A DNA stretch of 36,820 nt from Bacillota bacterium (GCA_030536355.1 JAUNQD010000021.1:1-36820), one strand, 5' to 3'. Shown: positions 1-9,089, counted from the stretch's first letter. Notes: generated by a model not told the origin, from the sequence alone. Numbers and translations are program-made.

Positions 1-94
1 GATGAAGAATAAAAATCCCTACCTATTTATATAGGAGTGGAAACGAAAGTGGAAAAAATCCTGCAACCGCTTGAAAAGGCTAGACAAGCAATGA

Positions 95-140
95 CCCTTT
101 CACGGCGGTAACCGGGGTTCGATTCCCCGTGGGATCACCA
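95..140 (+). pseudogene. 3' half of tRNA-Glu (UUC), probable attachment-site remnant
   Basis: The segment contains the anticodon loop CCCTTTCAC with anticodon TTC, the 3' anticodon strand GGCGG, a complete T arm (CCGGGG-TTCGATT-CCCCG), the 3' acceptor strand TGGGATC, the discriminator A and an encoded CCA. This is the 3' half of a bacterial tRNA-Glu. The expected 5' anticodon strand CCGCC, the D arm and the 5' acceptor strand are absent: the bases just upstream (AAGCAATGA) do not fit. Similarity starts at the anticodon loop, which is a usual crossover point for tyrosine integrases using tRNA genes. The best reading is an attR-type duplication left by an integrated element lying to the left. 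A decayed tRNA gene or an assembly join is the alternative. Two direct copies of AGTGGAAA (36-43, 48-55) lie upstream and could be integrase arm sites, but this is weak. Confidence 0.75.
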
Positions 141-145
141 AAAGA

Positions 146-178
146 AAGTCGAATCACAAAAGTGATTCGACTTTTTTT
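146..178 (+). terminator. Intrinsic terminator after the tRNA-Glu remnant
   Basis: A perfect 12-bp stem (146-157 with 162-173) and a 4-nt A loop are followed directly by a run of T residues. It stands just downstream of the tRNA CCA end, as expected for the original tRNA transcript terminator. Confidence 0.85.
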
Positions 179-225
179 ATGTTACGAATAGTGAGGCTGC
201 ATAATTTCTTATCCATGCCATATTG

Positions 226-252
226 TTAGCACTCTATATAGATGAGTGCTAA
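226..252 (+). promoter_or_regulatory. CIRCE operator (HrcA site) of clpB
   Basis: The sequence is an exact match to TTAGCACTC-N9-GAGTGCTAA. HrcA repressor binds this inverted repeat in Firmicutes and releases it on heat shock. Here it ends 7 bp upstream of the predicted -35 box of clpB rather than overlapping the transcription start, which is a less usual position. The second copy in this window is in front of groES. Confidence 0.95.
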
Positions 253-259
253 ATTTTTC

Positions 260-288
260 TTGACTTCTGGGTTTTTGCGGTTTAAAAT
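260..288 (+). promoter_or_regulatory. Sigma-A promoter of clpB
   Basis: TTGACT (260-265) and TAAAAT (283-288) are separated by 17 bp. This is the best promoter between the CIRCE element and the clpB start codon and would give a leader of roughly 60 nt. Confidence 0.7.
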
Positions 289-353
289 ATCATCATAAGG
301 GAAAATATAACAAGAAATATAATTTGTTGGATATGGTTTAAGGAGGAGAGATA

Positions 354-2948
354 ATGAACATTGAGAAATACACTCAAAATGCACAGGGGGCAATAATCGA
401 TTGTCAAAACATTGCAGTTGAAGAAGGTCATCAGCAAATCGATGGGGAACATCTTCATATGGCTCTTTTGATGCAGAAGGAGGGGCTTATACCGAAGCTT
501 CTTAAGTTTATGGAAGTCAATGCGGGAGAGATGATTGGCTCCATACAGGCAGAAATCGATAAGCTTCCTAAAGTCAGTGGAAGTGCAGAATCCATGTACT
601 CTACCAGGAGACTGCAGCAGATCTTCATCAATGCAGAAAAAACCGCACAGAAGTTGAAGGATGAATATATAAGTGTAGAACATTTATATATGGCATTACT
701 TGATGAAAGAAACACACCTTCTGCGCAAGTTTTTAAACGCTATGGTATAACTAAAGACAAATTCCTTGATGCACTTAATAAAGTTAGGGGCAATCAGAGG
801 GTCACAAGTCAGAATCCTGAAGAAAATTATGATGCTCTTAATAAATATGGCAGAGATCTGGTTGAAATGGCACGCGAAGGTAAGCTGGATCCTGTTATAG
901 GCAGAGATGCAGAAATACGTCATACCATCCAGATCCTTTCTAGACGAACTAAAAACAACCCGGTACTGATAGGTGAGCCGGGAGTAGGTAAGACTGCCGT
1001 TGTTGAAGGTCTTGCACAGCGTATACTCAATGGTGATGTTCCTGAAGGGCTTAAGGATAAGACCATATTTGCGCTTGATATGGGTGCACTTATTGCCGGT
1101 GCCAAGTTCAGGGGCGAATTTGAGGAGAGATTAAAGGCTGTTCTCAATGAAATCGAAAAATCAGAAGGAAGGATCATTCTCTTCATCGACGAGATCCATA
1201 ACATAGTAGGTGCTGGTAAGACTGAAGGGGCCATGGATGCAGGTAACTTGCTCAAGCCTAAACTTGCAAGAGGTGAGCTTCACTGCATAGGAGCTACAAC
1301 ACTTGATGAATACAGAAAATATATCGAAAAGGATGCTGCTCTTGAGAGAAGGTTCCAGAAGGTTCTTGTGGATCAGCCTACAGTTGAGGACACTATATCG
1401 ATACTCAGAGGCCTTAAGGAAAGATTTGAGATACACCATGGTGTAAGGATCACTGATAATGCACTGATAGCATGCGCGACCCTTAGTGAAAGATATATCA
1501 GTGACAGGTTCCTGCCTGATAAGGCTATCGACCTTATGGATGAGGCTGCAGCCAGAATAAGAACAGAAATCGACAGTATGCCGGCAGAACTGGATGAGAT
1601 TTCGAGAAAAATAATGCAGCTTGAGATAGAAAAGCAAGCCCTCGGCAGAGAAAGTGACAATGCTTCGAAGAACAGGTTGGCAGCTTTAGATAAAGAACTT
1701 TCTCAGCTGAAGGATGAAAGCAATGCTATGCGTGCTCAGTGGGAGGCCGAAAAGAAGGCTATCACGGAGGTCAAGGCTGTAAAGCAGCAGATAGAAGATA
1801 TCAAGCATGAGATGGAAGAGGCTGAGCGTAATTATGATCTTGAGAAGCTGGCGCAGCTGAAATACGGAACTCTTCCTGATCTTGAAAAGAAGTTGGAGAT
1901 AGAGAAAGAAAAAGCCGAAGAAGCCAAGGAAGCAAGACTTCTTAAAGAAGAGGTTACTGAGGAGGAAATCGCAGAAGTCATCTCGGGCTGGACAGGTATA
2001 CCTGTAAGTAAGCTTGTGGAAAGTGAAAAGGAAAAGCTGCTGAAGCTGGAAGATATACTGCATAAGAGAGTCATTGGACAGGATGATGGTGTCAAGGCTG
2101 TGGCAGAATCTGTACTGAGGGCCAGAGCAGGACTGAAAGATGAGAAGAGGCCTATAGGATCGTTCATATTCCTGGGGCCTACAGGGGTAGGTAAGACGGA
2201 ACTTGCCAAAGCACTCAGTGAAGCACTTTTCGATTCGGAGAAGAATATGGTTCGTATCGACATGTCAGAATACATGGAAAAGCACTCTGTATCAAGACTT
2301 GTAGGGGCGCCTCCGGGATATGTGGGATATGATGAAGGCGGTCAGCTGACAGAAGCAGTCAGAAGAAAGCCTTACAGTGTTATTCTCTTTGATGAAATAG
2401 AAAAGGCACATCCGGATGTATTCAACATATTGCTGCAGCTTTTGGATGACGGAAGACTGACAGATAATCAAGGCAGAACTGTTGATTTCAAAAATACAAT
2501 CGTTATAATGACATCTAATATAGGCAGCAGTTTCCTGATCGATGGTATCAGAGAAGACGGCAGTGTGGAGGATGAGATAAAGCAGAGAGTAGAGGACGAA
2601 ACCAAGAAGTACTTCAGACCGGAATTCCTCAACCGTATAGATGACATCGTAGTCTTCTCACCACTAACAGAAGGTCAGATAGTAGAGATCATAAGACTGG
2701 CCATGAAAGATATCGAAAGACGTCTCGAGGAACGTGAGATCACACTTAAATTGACAGATGCGGCAGAGAGATTGATAGCAAGGGAAAGTTACGATCCTGC
2801 GTATGGGGCAAGACCTGTTAAGAGGTTCCTCCAGCGTCATATCGAAACTGAACTGGCAGGCGAGATCATCAAGGGAAGCATCAAAGACGGCGACGATGTG
2901 GTGATCGACAGCGACGGAGAAAAACTGATCTATATGACAGAAAAATAG
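354..2948 (+). CDS. clpB: ATP-dependent disaggregase chaperone ClpB
   Basis: The 864-residue protein has the full Hsp100 ClpB architecture and the usual length. An N-terminal Clp repeat domain (about 1-150) is followed by AAA+ module 1 with Walker A GEPGVGKT (207-214) and Walker B FIDE near 277-280. A long charged coiled-coil middle domain (about 400-530) separates ClpB from ClpA/ClpC, and AAA+ module 2 has Walker A GPTGVGKT (608-615). The C-terminal D2-small domain contains the [12 protein letters not shown] segment. Family role: a cytoplasmic hexamer that works with DnaK-DnaJ-GrpE to pull proteins out of heat aggregates. The start is set by AGGAGGAG 6 nt upstream of ATG. A perfect CIRCE element puts it under HrcA control, together with groES-groEL in this window. 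It appears to be a single-gene transcript ended by a strong terminator. Confidence 0.97.
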   Translation: MNIEKYTQNAQGAIIDCQNIAVEEGHQQIDGEHLHMALLMQKEGLIPKLLKFMEVNAGEMIGSIQAEIDKLPKVSGSAESMYSTRRLQQIFINAEKTAQKLKDEYISVEHLYMALLDERNTPSAQVFKRYGITKDKFLDALNKVRGNQRVTSQNPEENYDALNKYGRDLVEMAREGKLDPVIGRDAEIRHTIQILSRRTKNNPVLIGEPGVGKTAVVEGLAQRILNGDVPEGLKDKTIFALDMGALIAGAKFRGEFEERLKAVLNEIEKSEGRIILFIDEIHNIVGAGKTEGAMDAGNLLKPKLARGELHCIGATTLDEYRKYIEKDAALERRFQKVLVDQPTVEDTISILRGLKERFEIHHGVRITDNALIACATLSERYISDRFLPDKAIDLMDEAAARIRTEIDSMPAELDEISRKIMQLEIEKQALGRESDNASKNRLAALDKELSQLKDESNAMRAQWEAEKKAITEVKAVKQQIEDIKHEMEEAERNYDLEKLAQLKYGTLPDLEKKLEIEKEKAEEAKEARLLKEEVTEEEIAEVISGWTGIPVSKLVESEKEKLLKLEDILHKRVIGQDDGVKAVAESVLRARAGLKDEKRPIGSFIFLGPTGVGKTELAKALSEALFDSEKNMVRIDMSEYMEKHSVSRLVGAPPGYVGYDEGGQLTEAVRRKPYSVILFDEIEKAHPDVFNILLQLLDDGRLTDNQGRTVDFKNTIVIMTSNIGSSFLIDGIREDGSVEDEIKQRVEDETKKYFRPEFLNRIDDIVVFSPLTEGQIVEIIRLAMKDIERRLEEREITLKLTDAAERLIARESYDPAYGARPVKRFLQRHIETELAGEIIKGSIKDGDDVVIDSDGEKLIYMTEK

Positions 2949-2976
2949 GGGTAGGTTTAGAAAACCAAGTAGGAAT

Positions 2977-3010
2977 AAAAAAGGCGATATTTTATAAATA
3001 TCGCCTTTTG
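2977..3010. terminator. Bidirectional terminator between clpB and the convergent membrane-protein gene
   Basis: A 14-bp stem (2979-2992 with 2996-3009) has a 3-nt loop and A/T runs built into its ends, so it can act on both strands. It lies exactly between two convergent genes. Confidence 0.85.
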
Positions 3011-3012
3011 CT

Positions 3013-3546
3013 TTAGCTTAGCTTGAAATTGTCCATGCCTTTTCGCTGAACTTTCCTAACGTAGAGGTTGATGATCAAAGTGAAAATGTAGTCATAAAGC
3101 ATCATGAATACAGTCCCTGCTATGATCAATATAGCCACGGGATAATCCGGCAGATCTACAGCACCTAAGAGTAGTTCTTTGAATCCCAGAAAGCCGGCGC
3201 ACATTACTATCGCGAAAAAAATCGCTTTGATAATAAGCTGAAATGACGCTTTAGGCAGCTTTTCGATAAAGTACTTGATAATGCCGTAATATCCAAACAG
3301 GAAGAAATATGGCACGAGTCCGACTTTATTTGGCACGAGAATGAACCCGAGAATGCAGGCGGCCAAGTACAGAAGAACTGCGCCGCTTACTCCGGATTCC
3401 AGGATCATTACAGCTACGAATACAGAACTGATGGCAAACAGTGTCAGTTCGATGCCCGGAGCAATGGATCCTGCAAACATAAATATTAAAGTAAGGGCTA
3501 GGCAGATACCGCCCAGCGCCAATTTAAAAGTCTTTTTTTCTCTCAT
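3013..3546 (-). CDS. Small multi-pass membrane protein of unknown function
   Basis: The 177-residue protein is almost entirely hydrophobic, with about five or six membrane segments joined by short basic loops (for example KYFIEKLPKASFQ) and a basic C-terminus (VRKVQRKGMDNFKLS). The layout recalls small integral-membrane proteins related to ECF-transporter substrate subunits, but I see no diagnostic motif. The start is placed at MREKKTFK because the longer reading frame would run deep into the J-domain gene; with this start the gap to that gene is 5 nt, implying cotranscription and probably coupled translation. It is last in the minus-strand group M20 hydrolase - DUF5685 - J protein - membrane protein. 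Its function is not recognised. Confidence 0.75.
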   Translation of the reverse strand: MREKKTFKLALGGICLALTLIFMFAGSIAPGIELTLFAISSVFVAVMILESGVSGAVLLYLAACILGFILVPNKVGLVPYFFLFGYYGIIKYFIEKLPKASFQLIIKAIFFAIVMCAGFLGFKELLLGAVDLPDYPVAILIIAGTVFMMLYDYIFTLIINLYVRKVQRKGMDNFKLS

Positions 3547-3551
3547 GATTC

Positions 3552-4139
3552 TTAGATACAGTCGCAGCAGCAATCTGCACAGATGTAGCACTGAAGGGCC
3601 TGACAGCAAAGGTCGTCGCCGCCCTGCTGGTTATAGCCTCTGCCCTGAGCCTGATTGCGGAACTGTCCTCCCATGTTTATGATACGTCCGTAAGCCTGGC
3701 TATATTCGATGTTGCCGGGATCCATTTCAGCAGCTGTCTGCAGCTTACCTCTGGCGTCGTCGTACCAGCCTTTCTTGTAGGAAATCATTCCTGCAAGGAA
3801 GAACCACTCTGCGCTCCTATCTCTTGTACCATTGAGGATCTTTTCGGCTTCACGCAGGTTGTTGGCATCTATAAGACGTCTTACATGCATGTAATCAGGT
3901 CTGCCGCCGCCACCTGATGAACCTCCGCCGTAACCATAATCGTAGCTTGAAGATCCACTCTTCTTCATCAGCATATCATAAGCTTCGTTAACTTCCTGCA
4001 GCTTTTCTTCAGCAAGGTCTGCCAGAGGATTGTCCTGGTATTTATCAGGATGGTATTTTTTGACCATCTCTTTATAGGCTTTTTTGATCTCTTCTTCTGA
4101 TGCGTTTTCAGAAATACCCAATACTTCGTATGGATTCAT
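3552..4139 (-). CDS. J-domain (DnaJ-like) protein with Cys-rich C-terminus
   Basis: Residues 1-65 form a J domain with HPD at 30-32, which is the motif that stimulates the ATPase of an Hsp70 partner. A Gly/Ser/Tyr-rich linker (about 62-80) follows, then two TPR-like helical pairs (about 85-150) and a Gln/Gly-rich stretch. The last 20 residues hold seven cysteines (CCQALQC, CADCCCDC), suggesting metal binding, disulphides or lipidation. It lacks the zinc fingers and substrate domains of true DnaJ and is therefore a type C J protein. An AAGGAGA ribosome binding site precedes the start. It sits between the DUF5685 gene (23-nt gap) and the membrane-protein gene (5-nt gap) and is probably cotranscribed with both. 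Cytoplasmic or membrane-associated chaperone work is inferred. Confidence 0.88.
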   Translation of the reverse strand: MNPYEVLGISENASEEEIKKAYKEMVKKYHPDKYQDNPLADLAEEKLQEVNEAYDMLMKKSGSSSYDYGYGGGSSGGGGRPDYMHVRRLIDANNLREAEKILNGTRDRSAEWFFLAGMISYKKGWYDDARGKLQTAAEMDPGNIEYSQAYGRIINMGGQFRNQAQGRGYNQQGGDDLCCQALQCYICADCCCDCI

Positions 4140-4162
4140 ATTTGTCTCCTTTTCTGCTATTG

Positions 4163-5089
4163 CTAGATCCTTTTTTCAGGATCAGTTTGTTCTATGATTT
4201 CTTCTGTTTTTCGATTAAGACCGAAGTACAGTATATTATCTATTATACCTTTATTTTTCTTTATTTCAAGGGAATCAAGGCAATTGCCGATCATGGCTAG
4301 ATAATGATAAAGATTGAATTTAAGCTCTTCTTCGATGCGCGTTCTGAACCCCTCAGGGCTTTCAACAGATGGATCGAAACCATATCTGTAAATCAACGGA
4401 TTATAGGCACCGCTTAAGATATTGTCTTCAATATCATCAGCAGCATCGATAAGGTATATCCATTTCCCCATGTGGTATCCGATGGTCGCAAAGAGTGCAG
4501 ATAAGTCTTCGTCGGAGTCCGCATATATTCGTGAGGCGTTTTGACCCTTTTTAAAAATCTCCTTGTACCCTTCGCTGAATATGGTTTCCATGATCTTCGA
4601 AAATGCTTCTGTCGCCATATCCAGATGGGCGCACTTTTCTTTCTCTAATTTGGAAAGTTCAGCTAAATGCTCTTCTATGCTTTCGCAAAGGGCAGTATGA
4701 TTTTTGCGAAGCTTCTTGTAGATCCTTCGGAAAGCCAGCATCGTGCCTTTTGCATATAGTTTGCCTTCATCGTTGGCGTCATCCAGCAATTTGTACCATG
4801 CAAGTATGAGCATGATGTCGGCAGCATAGTCGATGGCAGAGTTCCTGATGATGGTTTTTTTCTTGATCATCGGGTGGGCGATGCAATGCTCTTGAACAGG
4901 GGCGTCATGGTCATCGCTGATCGATTCAAGAAGCAGAGCGAGAAAAGCCGCATCGTAACTAAGCGCCATACGAGGAAGCTGTCCGTAGCGCTTGCCTATG
5001 GATTTACATACTCCACAGTAGTAGCCGCAATAAACTTCGTATTCACGAACTTTGAGTTCGGGTTTGAAAACTTTAACATAACCTAACAT
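4163..5089 (-). CDS. DUF5685 family protein
   Basis: The 308-residue, mostly helical protein fits the DUF5685 family found in Clostridia beside J-domain genes; I assign it by its N-terminus (MLGYVKVFKPELKVREYE) and the Cys cluster C21, C25, C28 (CGYYCGVC). Two Asp-rich helices are visible: LLDDANDE (101-108) and DAADDIEDN (215-223). Their spacing and character resemble the two metal-diphosphate motifs of squalene/phytoene synthase-type enzymes. That is my inference and not an established function. The start codon lies inside the last codons of the upstream M20 hydrolase gene (7-nt overlap), so translation is probably coupled. No signal peptide or membrane segment is evident. Confidence 0.8.
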   Translation of the reverse strand: MLGYVKVFKPELKVREYEVYCGYYCGVCKSIGKRYGQLPRMALSYDAAFLALLLESISDDHDAPVQEHCIAHPMIKKKTIIRNSAIDYAADIMLILAWYKLLDDANDEGKLYAKGTMLAFRRIYKKLRKNHTALCESIEEHLAELSKLEKEKCAHLDMATEAFSKIMETIFSEGYKEIFKKGQNASRIYADSDEDLSALFATIGYHMGKWIYLIDAADDIEDNILSGAYNPLIYRYGFDPSVESPEGFRTRIEEELKFNLYHYLAMIGNCLDSLEIKKNKGIIDNILYFGLNRKTEEIIEQTDPEKRI

Positions 5090-6267
5090 GATATCAGTGC
5101 CTTATACAGCTCGAAGCCGCTGATCAAAATATGTTCATCAAAATCGAATTCCACGCTGTGGAGCGGGATGTCACCGCCCGTTCCTAAAAGGAAAAAGACT
5201 GCAGGGGCGTAGTGACCGTAGAACGAGAAGTCGTCTGAGGTCATGACAGGCTCAGTGATTTCAAGATATCCACAGTCAAGACTTTTGGCAGCCAGCATTG
5301 ATTCCAGATAGAGTTCCTCATCATTGATAATAGGAGGATAGCCCTCACTGTTGGTGAAAGTAAAATCACAGCCGTACTGTTTAGTGATATCGTCCAGAGT
5401 ATCTGTGATGAGATCCAACGTATCGTTGAAACTTTCTTCACTGAAAGCTCTCACTGTGCCTTGAAGTCTTGTGTTGTTTGAAACTACATTTCTGGCATAG
5501 CCGCTGTCCATCTTGCCGATATGGATGATGGTTTTATCTTCCGGCCTTGAAGGCTGTACCTTAGGAAGCGGATCTATATCAGATGAGAAATGAGCGACAG
5601 AACCTGATGTTTTAGCGTGACGATTATAAAGCCTTGTCATGAAATCTGCTGCTATATAGAGGGCGTCTTTGCCTTCATAGGCAGCAGTACCGTGGGCTGA
5701 TTCTCCCAGTATATCTATATCTATTTCGGCAGACTTAGCCATGATGGCACCGCGTTTAGATGCGATGACTCCTTTTTCGAGGAACGGCCAGATGTGTATG
5801 CCGAAGACTTTTGTCACATTATATTTTTCGAGGATACCGCTTTCGCAGATCTCCTTGGCTCCGCCCAGAGTTTCTTCTGCAGGCTGGAAGATGAGAAGGA
5901 CATTGCAGTCGAGATCATCGAGACTATCTACGTATTGTCCGAATGTCAGGCTCATGGCCATGTGACCATCGTGGCCGCATGAATGCATGACGCCTTGGTG
6001 CTTAGATGCATAGCCGCCTATCATAGCCTCTGCTCCCGGCAGAGCATCCATTTCGGCTCTGAAGCAGTAAGTTTCTGTCTTGCCTTTATCAAAAAAAGCA
6101 CATACGCCGGAGTCGCATAAGTAAGTAAGCTTACAGTCCAGGTCCTTGAGAGTGTTGAGCAGATATGCCTTAGTCTTAGGAAGGTGCCTGTCAAGCTCCG
6201 GTATCATGTGCAGGTTTCTTCTGTGATTTTTTAATATTTCTGCATAAGGATGATTCTGATATGTCAT
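5083..6267 (-). CDS. M20 family metal-dependent amidohydrolase/peptidase
   Basis: The 394-residue protein has the M20D hallmarks in order: HRRNLHMIPE near the N-terminus, the metal-ligand stretch MHSCGHDGHMA (about 93-103), QPAEE with the catalytic Glu pair (about 129-133), and a GESAHG segment in the dimerisation domain. The C-terminal TSDDFSFY corresponds to the region carrying the last metal ligand. Family members hydrolyse N-acyl or aminoacyl bonds (N-acetyl-diaminopimelate, hippurate, indole-acetyl conjugates and others) in the cytoplasm; the substrate cannot be told here. The ribosome binding site is AAAGGA. It heads a minus-strand group with the DUF5685, J-domain and membrane-protein genes, a mixture that gives no clear pathway. 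Confidence 0.9.
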   Translation of the reverse strand: MTYQNHPYAEILKNHRRNLHMIPELDRHLPKTKAYLLNTLKDLDCKLTYLCDSGVCAFFDKGKTETYCFRAEMDALPGAEAMIGGYASKHQGVMHSCGHDGHMAMSLTFGQYVDSLDDLDCNVLLIFQPAEETLGGAKEICESGILEKYNVTKVFGIHIWPFLEKGVIASKRGAIMAKSAEIDIDILGESAHGTAAYEGKDALYIAADFMTRLYNRHAKTSGSVAHFSSDIDPLPKVQPSRPEDKTIIHIGKMDSGYARNVVSNNTRLQGTVRAFSEESFNDTLDLITDTLDDITKQYGCDFTFTNSEGYPPIINDEELYLESMLAAKSLDCGYLEITEPVMTSDDFSFYGHYAPAVFFLLGTGGDIPLHSVEFDFDEHILISGFELYKALISC

Positions 6268-6355
6268 TCCTATCCGTCCTTTAGATAAATGTTATGGTTT
6301 ATGATATCATATTATATGTTAAAATAACAGTATGAAGTTAAAGTGAAGGTAGTGC

Positions 6356-7789
6356 ATGATGAAGGTGAAACATATGCAGAAACTTCTTGAGCGAAAAGAA
6401 AAAATGGTACTTGAACTGCTTGAGAAGGCCGGCTACGAAGCATATTTCGTAGGGGGCTGTGTTCGTGATGCGTTGATGCTTGCGAAAACAGAAGAGACGT
6501 TATCGGAAACTTTTTCAATAGGTGACGTGGACATTACGACCAATGCGCTCCCTGAACAGACAAAAGAAGCTTTTGCGGGATATAGAGTTATTGAGACAGG
6601 GATCAAACATGGAACTGTAACGGTGATGCTGCCGGGAGAAGGTGTAATTAGGAATAATGGATGCTGTGATGAGCAGGCTGTTACTGTAGAGATAACAACT
6701 TACAGAAGCGACGGCACGTATAGTGACAGCAGGCATCCGGATCGTGTGGAGTTTGTCAGGAGCTTAGAGGAAGATCTGGCGCGCAGAGATTTCACTGTCA
6801 ATGCCATGGCGTGCAGCATCAGAGGTGAGCTGATCGATCCGTATGGCGGACAAGAAGATCTGGCGGTAAAAAAACTCAGGACGGTCGGAGACCCCGATAA
6901 ACGCTTTAAGGAAGATGCTCTCAGGATCATGCGCGGACTGCGCTTTGCATCAGTACTGGGATTTGAAATAGAAGAAAAAACGGCAGCGGCGATGCTTAGG
7001 AACAGTGGCCTGCTTGCCAACGTGTCTGCGGAGAGGATCTTCGTTGAATTCAAAAAGCTACTGTCAGGAAATAATGCAGGAGATGTATTGAGAAAATATG
7101 TGGATGTGCTTGAACCGATACTGCCTGAACTGGCAGCTATGAAAGGATTCGAACAGCATAATTCCTATCATAAATATGATGTGTTGGAACATTGCATCAG
7201 AGCAATGGAGGCGGTGAAGACAACTTCTGAAAATCATCAATATATGAAGATGGCTGTGTTGTTCCATGATATGGGAAAGCCTGATACGTATTTCATGGAC
7301 GATAAAGGTGTGGGGCATTTTTATGGACATCCTAAGAAAAGCGAAGAACTGGCAAGACGAGTGCTTGGCAGGCTGAAGGCTGATAAGGCGACTGTTGAGA
7401 GGATCGCTGTGCTGGTGAAATACCATGACTTGCTGTTTGATAAAGATGAGCGATTGCTCAAGCGATGGATGAATAAGCTGGGTGCAGATGTGCTGCAGGA
7501 GATCCTTGAGATAAAGCTGGCAGATAATATCGGAACGGGGAATATGAGTCCGGAGCTCGGGCAGAAGTTTGAGGATATTCGGGATATGATGGCAGATATC
7601 ATCGCGAAGGAACAGTGTTTCTCACTGAAGGATCTGGCAATAAAAGGCGATGACCTGATCGCCGCCGGAATGAAGCCGGGACCTGAAGTTGGCAATATGC
7701 TGCAGCAATTGCTTGATGCTGTGATAGATGGGGAATGTGAGAATGAAAAAGAGGCGCTGATGGCGCGCCTCTCTATATACCGATCTTAA
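6356..7789 (+). CDS. cca: CCA tRNA nucleotidyltransferase with HD domain
   Basis: The enzyme adds or repairs the 3' CCA end of tRNAs without a template. The class II head motif GGCVRD is at 33-38 and the metal-binding DVD at 56-58. The nucleotide-selecting motif RRDFTVNAMA follows, then RIMRGLRFA. A C-terminal HD domain is marked by HDMGKP and HGHPKKSEELA, which is usually linked to phosphohydrolase activity. An insert between the GGCVRD and DVD motifs (ETLSETFSIG) is somewhat longer than in many homologues. Two adjacent ATG codons could start translation; GAAGG lies just upstream. The last 17 nt overlap, tail to tail, the end of the convergent DUF815 gene. Because the neighbouring tRNA-Glu remnant encodes CCA, this enzyme is at least partly a repair factor here. 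Confidence 0.94.
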   Translation: MMKVKHMQKLLERKEKMVLELLEKAGYEAYFVGGCVRDALMLAKTEETLSETFSIGDVDITTNALPEQTKEAFAGYRVIETGIKHGTVTVMLPGEGVIRNNGCCDEQAVTVEITTYRSDGTYSDSRHPDRVEFVRSLEEDLARRDFTVNAMACSIRGELIDPYGGQEDLAVKKLRTVGDPDKRFKEDALRIMRGLRFASVLGFEIEEKTAAAMLRNSGLLANVSAERIFVEFKKLLSGNNAGDVLRKYVDVLEPILPELAAMKGFEQHNSYHKYDVLEHCIRAMEAVKTTSENHQYMKMAVLFHDMGKPDTYFMDDKGVGHFYGHPKKSEELARRVLGRLKADKATVERIAVLVKYHDLLFDKDERLLKRWMNKLGADVLQEILEIKLADNIGTGNMSPELGQKFEDIRDMMADIIAKEQCFSLKDLAIKGDDLIAAGMKPGPEVGNMLQQLLDAVIDGECENEKEALMARLSIYRS

Positions 7790-8966
7790 GAAGCTCGATG
7801 AACTGTTTAGCGGTTCTCGGGCTTCTGCCGTTTTTTCGAATAGCATGTGCTTCGGCCTTCTTGAAGAGTTCTTCTTCGTCTATGTCGATGCCGTATTCTG
7901 CTGCCAGCGACTTGACGATGGAAAGATATTCATCCTTATCAGGTTTTTGGAATGTGATGGTCAGTCCGAAACGAGCTGCCAGGCTCATGGTTTCCTGCAT
8001 AGTGTCGTTAAGGTGCAGCTCATCGCCTGCACGGTCGCCGAAGGATTCTTTGACTAAGTGTCTGCGATTGCTTGTAGCATATATAACTGCGTTATCGCCA
8101 CATCCTGAAATGCTGCCTTCGAGAGTAGCCTTGAGGGCTGAGAAGTTGTCATCGTTTCCGGAGAAACTGAGATCGTCTATGAACAATATGAATTTCAGCG
8201 GATTATCGGACAGCTCTTCCAGCAGCTTAGGAATCTGATAAAGCTGATTCTTCTTAACTTCTATTATACGAAGACCTTGTGGCGCCAGGTGATGGGCAAC
8301 GGCTTTGATAGTGGAGCTTTTGCCTGTACCGGCATCGCCGTAGAGCAGCATATTGCTGGCTCCCGCACCGCTGACAAGAGCTTCGGTGTTCTTCAGTATC
8401 AGATCGCGCTCACGCTTGTATTCAAACAGCTGGTCCATCTTCTGAAAATCAGGATGTGCTACCGGGATGATATCTCCGTTATCCAATCTGAAGAAAGCAT
8501 ATTTGGCGAAGATGCTATAGCCGGTTTTAGTGATGTTCTGAAGCTTCTCCATGAAATCATATTTGAGATCCACAGAATGGTTTTTCCAAGAAGGAAGGTA
8601 CCCGTCATATCCGACCGCAGACTTGATATCTGCAGAACGCAGCTCGGCGATCTTTTGCAGAATGCTCAGCTCTGCTTCGACAGCTTCCATGACCTCAGGC
8701 TCTGCCGGGCGGCCTGCGGCCTTGCCCTTTACATAAAAATTATCATCCTGGAGCATCAATGTCCTGACGTATTCTGTGAGGCTTACGGAATTAGGATAAA
8801 GCGCTGCGACGAAATCGCTGTAAAGGCGAATCGTATCATCTCCCGGCTTTCCTGAAACGGCTTCGAGCAAAGCGTACAGCTTCTTTATGACATCGTCTTC
8901 TTTGATCTTGGCAAAGACGGTAAGTGAGTCTATCTGTATTTTTAATTGGTGTAAGGTTTTCTTCAT
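7773..8966 (-). CDS. DUF815 family AAA+ ATP-binding protein
   Basis: The 397-residue protein has a helical N-terminal region (about 1-180) and a C-terminal AAA+ core with Walker A GDAGTGKS (210-217) and Walker B ILFIDDLSF (about 240-248). Sensor-1-like ATSNRRHLV is followed by an RSPRTAKQFI segment near the end. This matches the DUF815/PF05673 group, conserved in Firmicutes and unassigned in function. GGAGGAG lies 5 nt before ATG. The gene diverges from the DUF2804 gene and overlaps the end of cca by 17 nt on the opposite strand. A cytoplasmic single-ring ATPase is inferred; substrate and partner are unknown. Confidence 0.85.
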   Translation of the reverse strand: MKKTLHQLKIQIDSLTVFAKIKEDDVIKKLYALLEAVSGKPGDDTIRLYSDFVAALYPNSVSLTEYVRTLMLQDDNFYVKGKAAGRPAEPEVMEAVEAELSILQKIAELRSADIKSAVGYDGYLPSWKNHSVDLKYDFMEKLQNITKTGYSIFAKYAFFRLDNGDIIPVAHPDFQKMDQLFEYKRERDLILKNTEALVSGAGASNMLLYGDAGTGKSSTIKAVAHHLAPQGLRIIEVKKNQLYQIPKLLEELSDNPLKFILFIDDLSFSGNDDNFSALKATLEGSISGCGDNAVIYATSNRRHLVKESFGDRAGDELHLNDTMQETMSLAARFGLTITFQKPDKDEYLSIVKSLAAEYGIDIDEEELFKKAEAHAIRKNGRSPRTAKQFIELLKIGI

Positions 8967-9024
8967 ATACTCCTCCGAGGATGTCGAATGTTAGATGTTG
9001 TTCGTATGACTATTATACTACATC

Positions 9025-9053
9025 TTGCAAAAAATGTTTTGAGTGAATATAAT
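9025..9053 (+). promoter_or_regulatory. Sigma-A promoter of the DUF2804 gene
   Basis: TTGCAA (9025-9030) and a perfect TATAAT (9048-9053) are 17 bp apart, giving a short leader of about 30 nt before the ribosome binding site. A minus-strand TATAAT at 9012-9017 may serve the divergent ATPase gene, but its -35 is poor. Confidence 0.75.
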
Positions 9054-9089
9054 TATTACTATAAATTATTGAGGAGACAGGAGGTCAAT

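Noticed and set aside
1..94. End of an upstream protein gene (short frames ending in the first 35 nt)
   Set aside because: Too short to judge; nothing in 1-94 shows coding character beyond a few codons.
8988..9089. N-terminal extension of the DUF2804 protein
   Set aside because: The extra 34 codons cover the promoter and the AGGAGG site; the family N-terminus fits the ATG at 9090.
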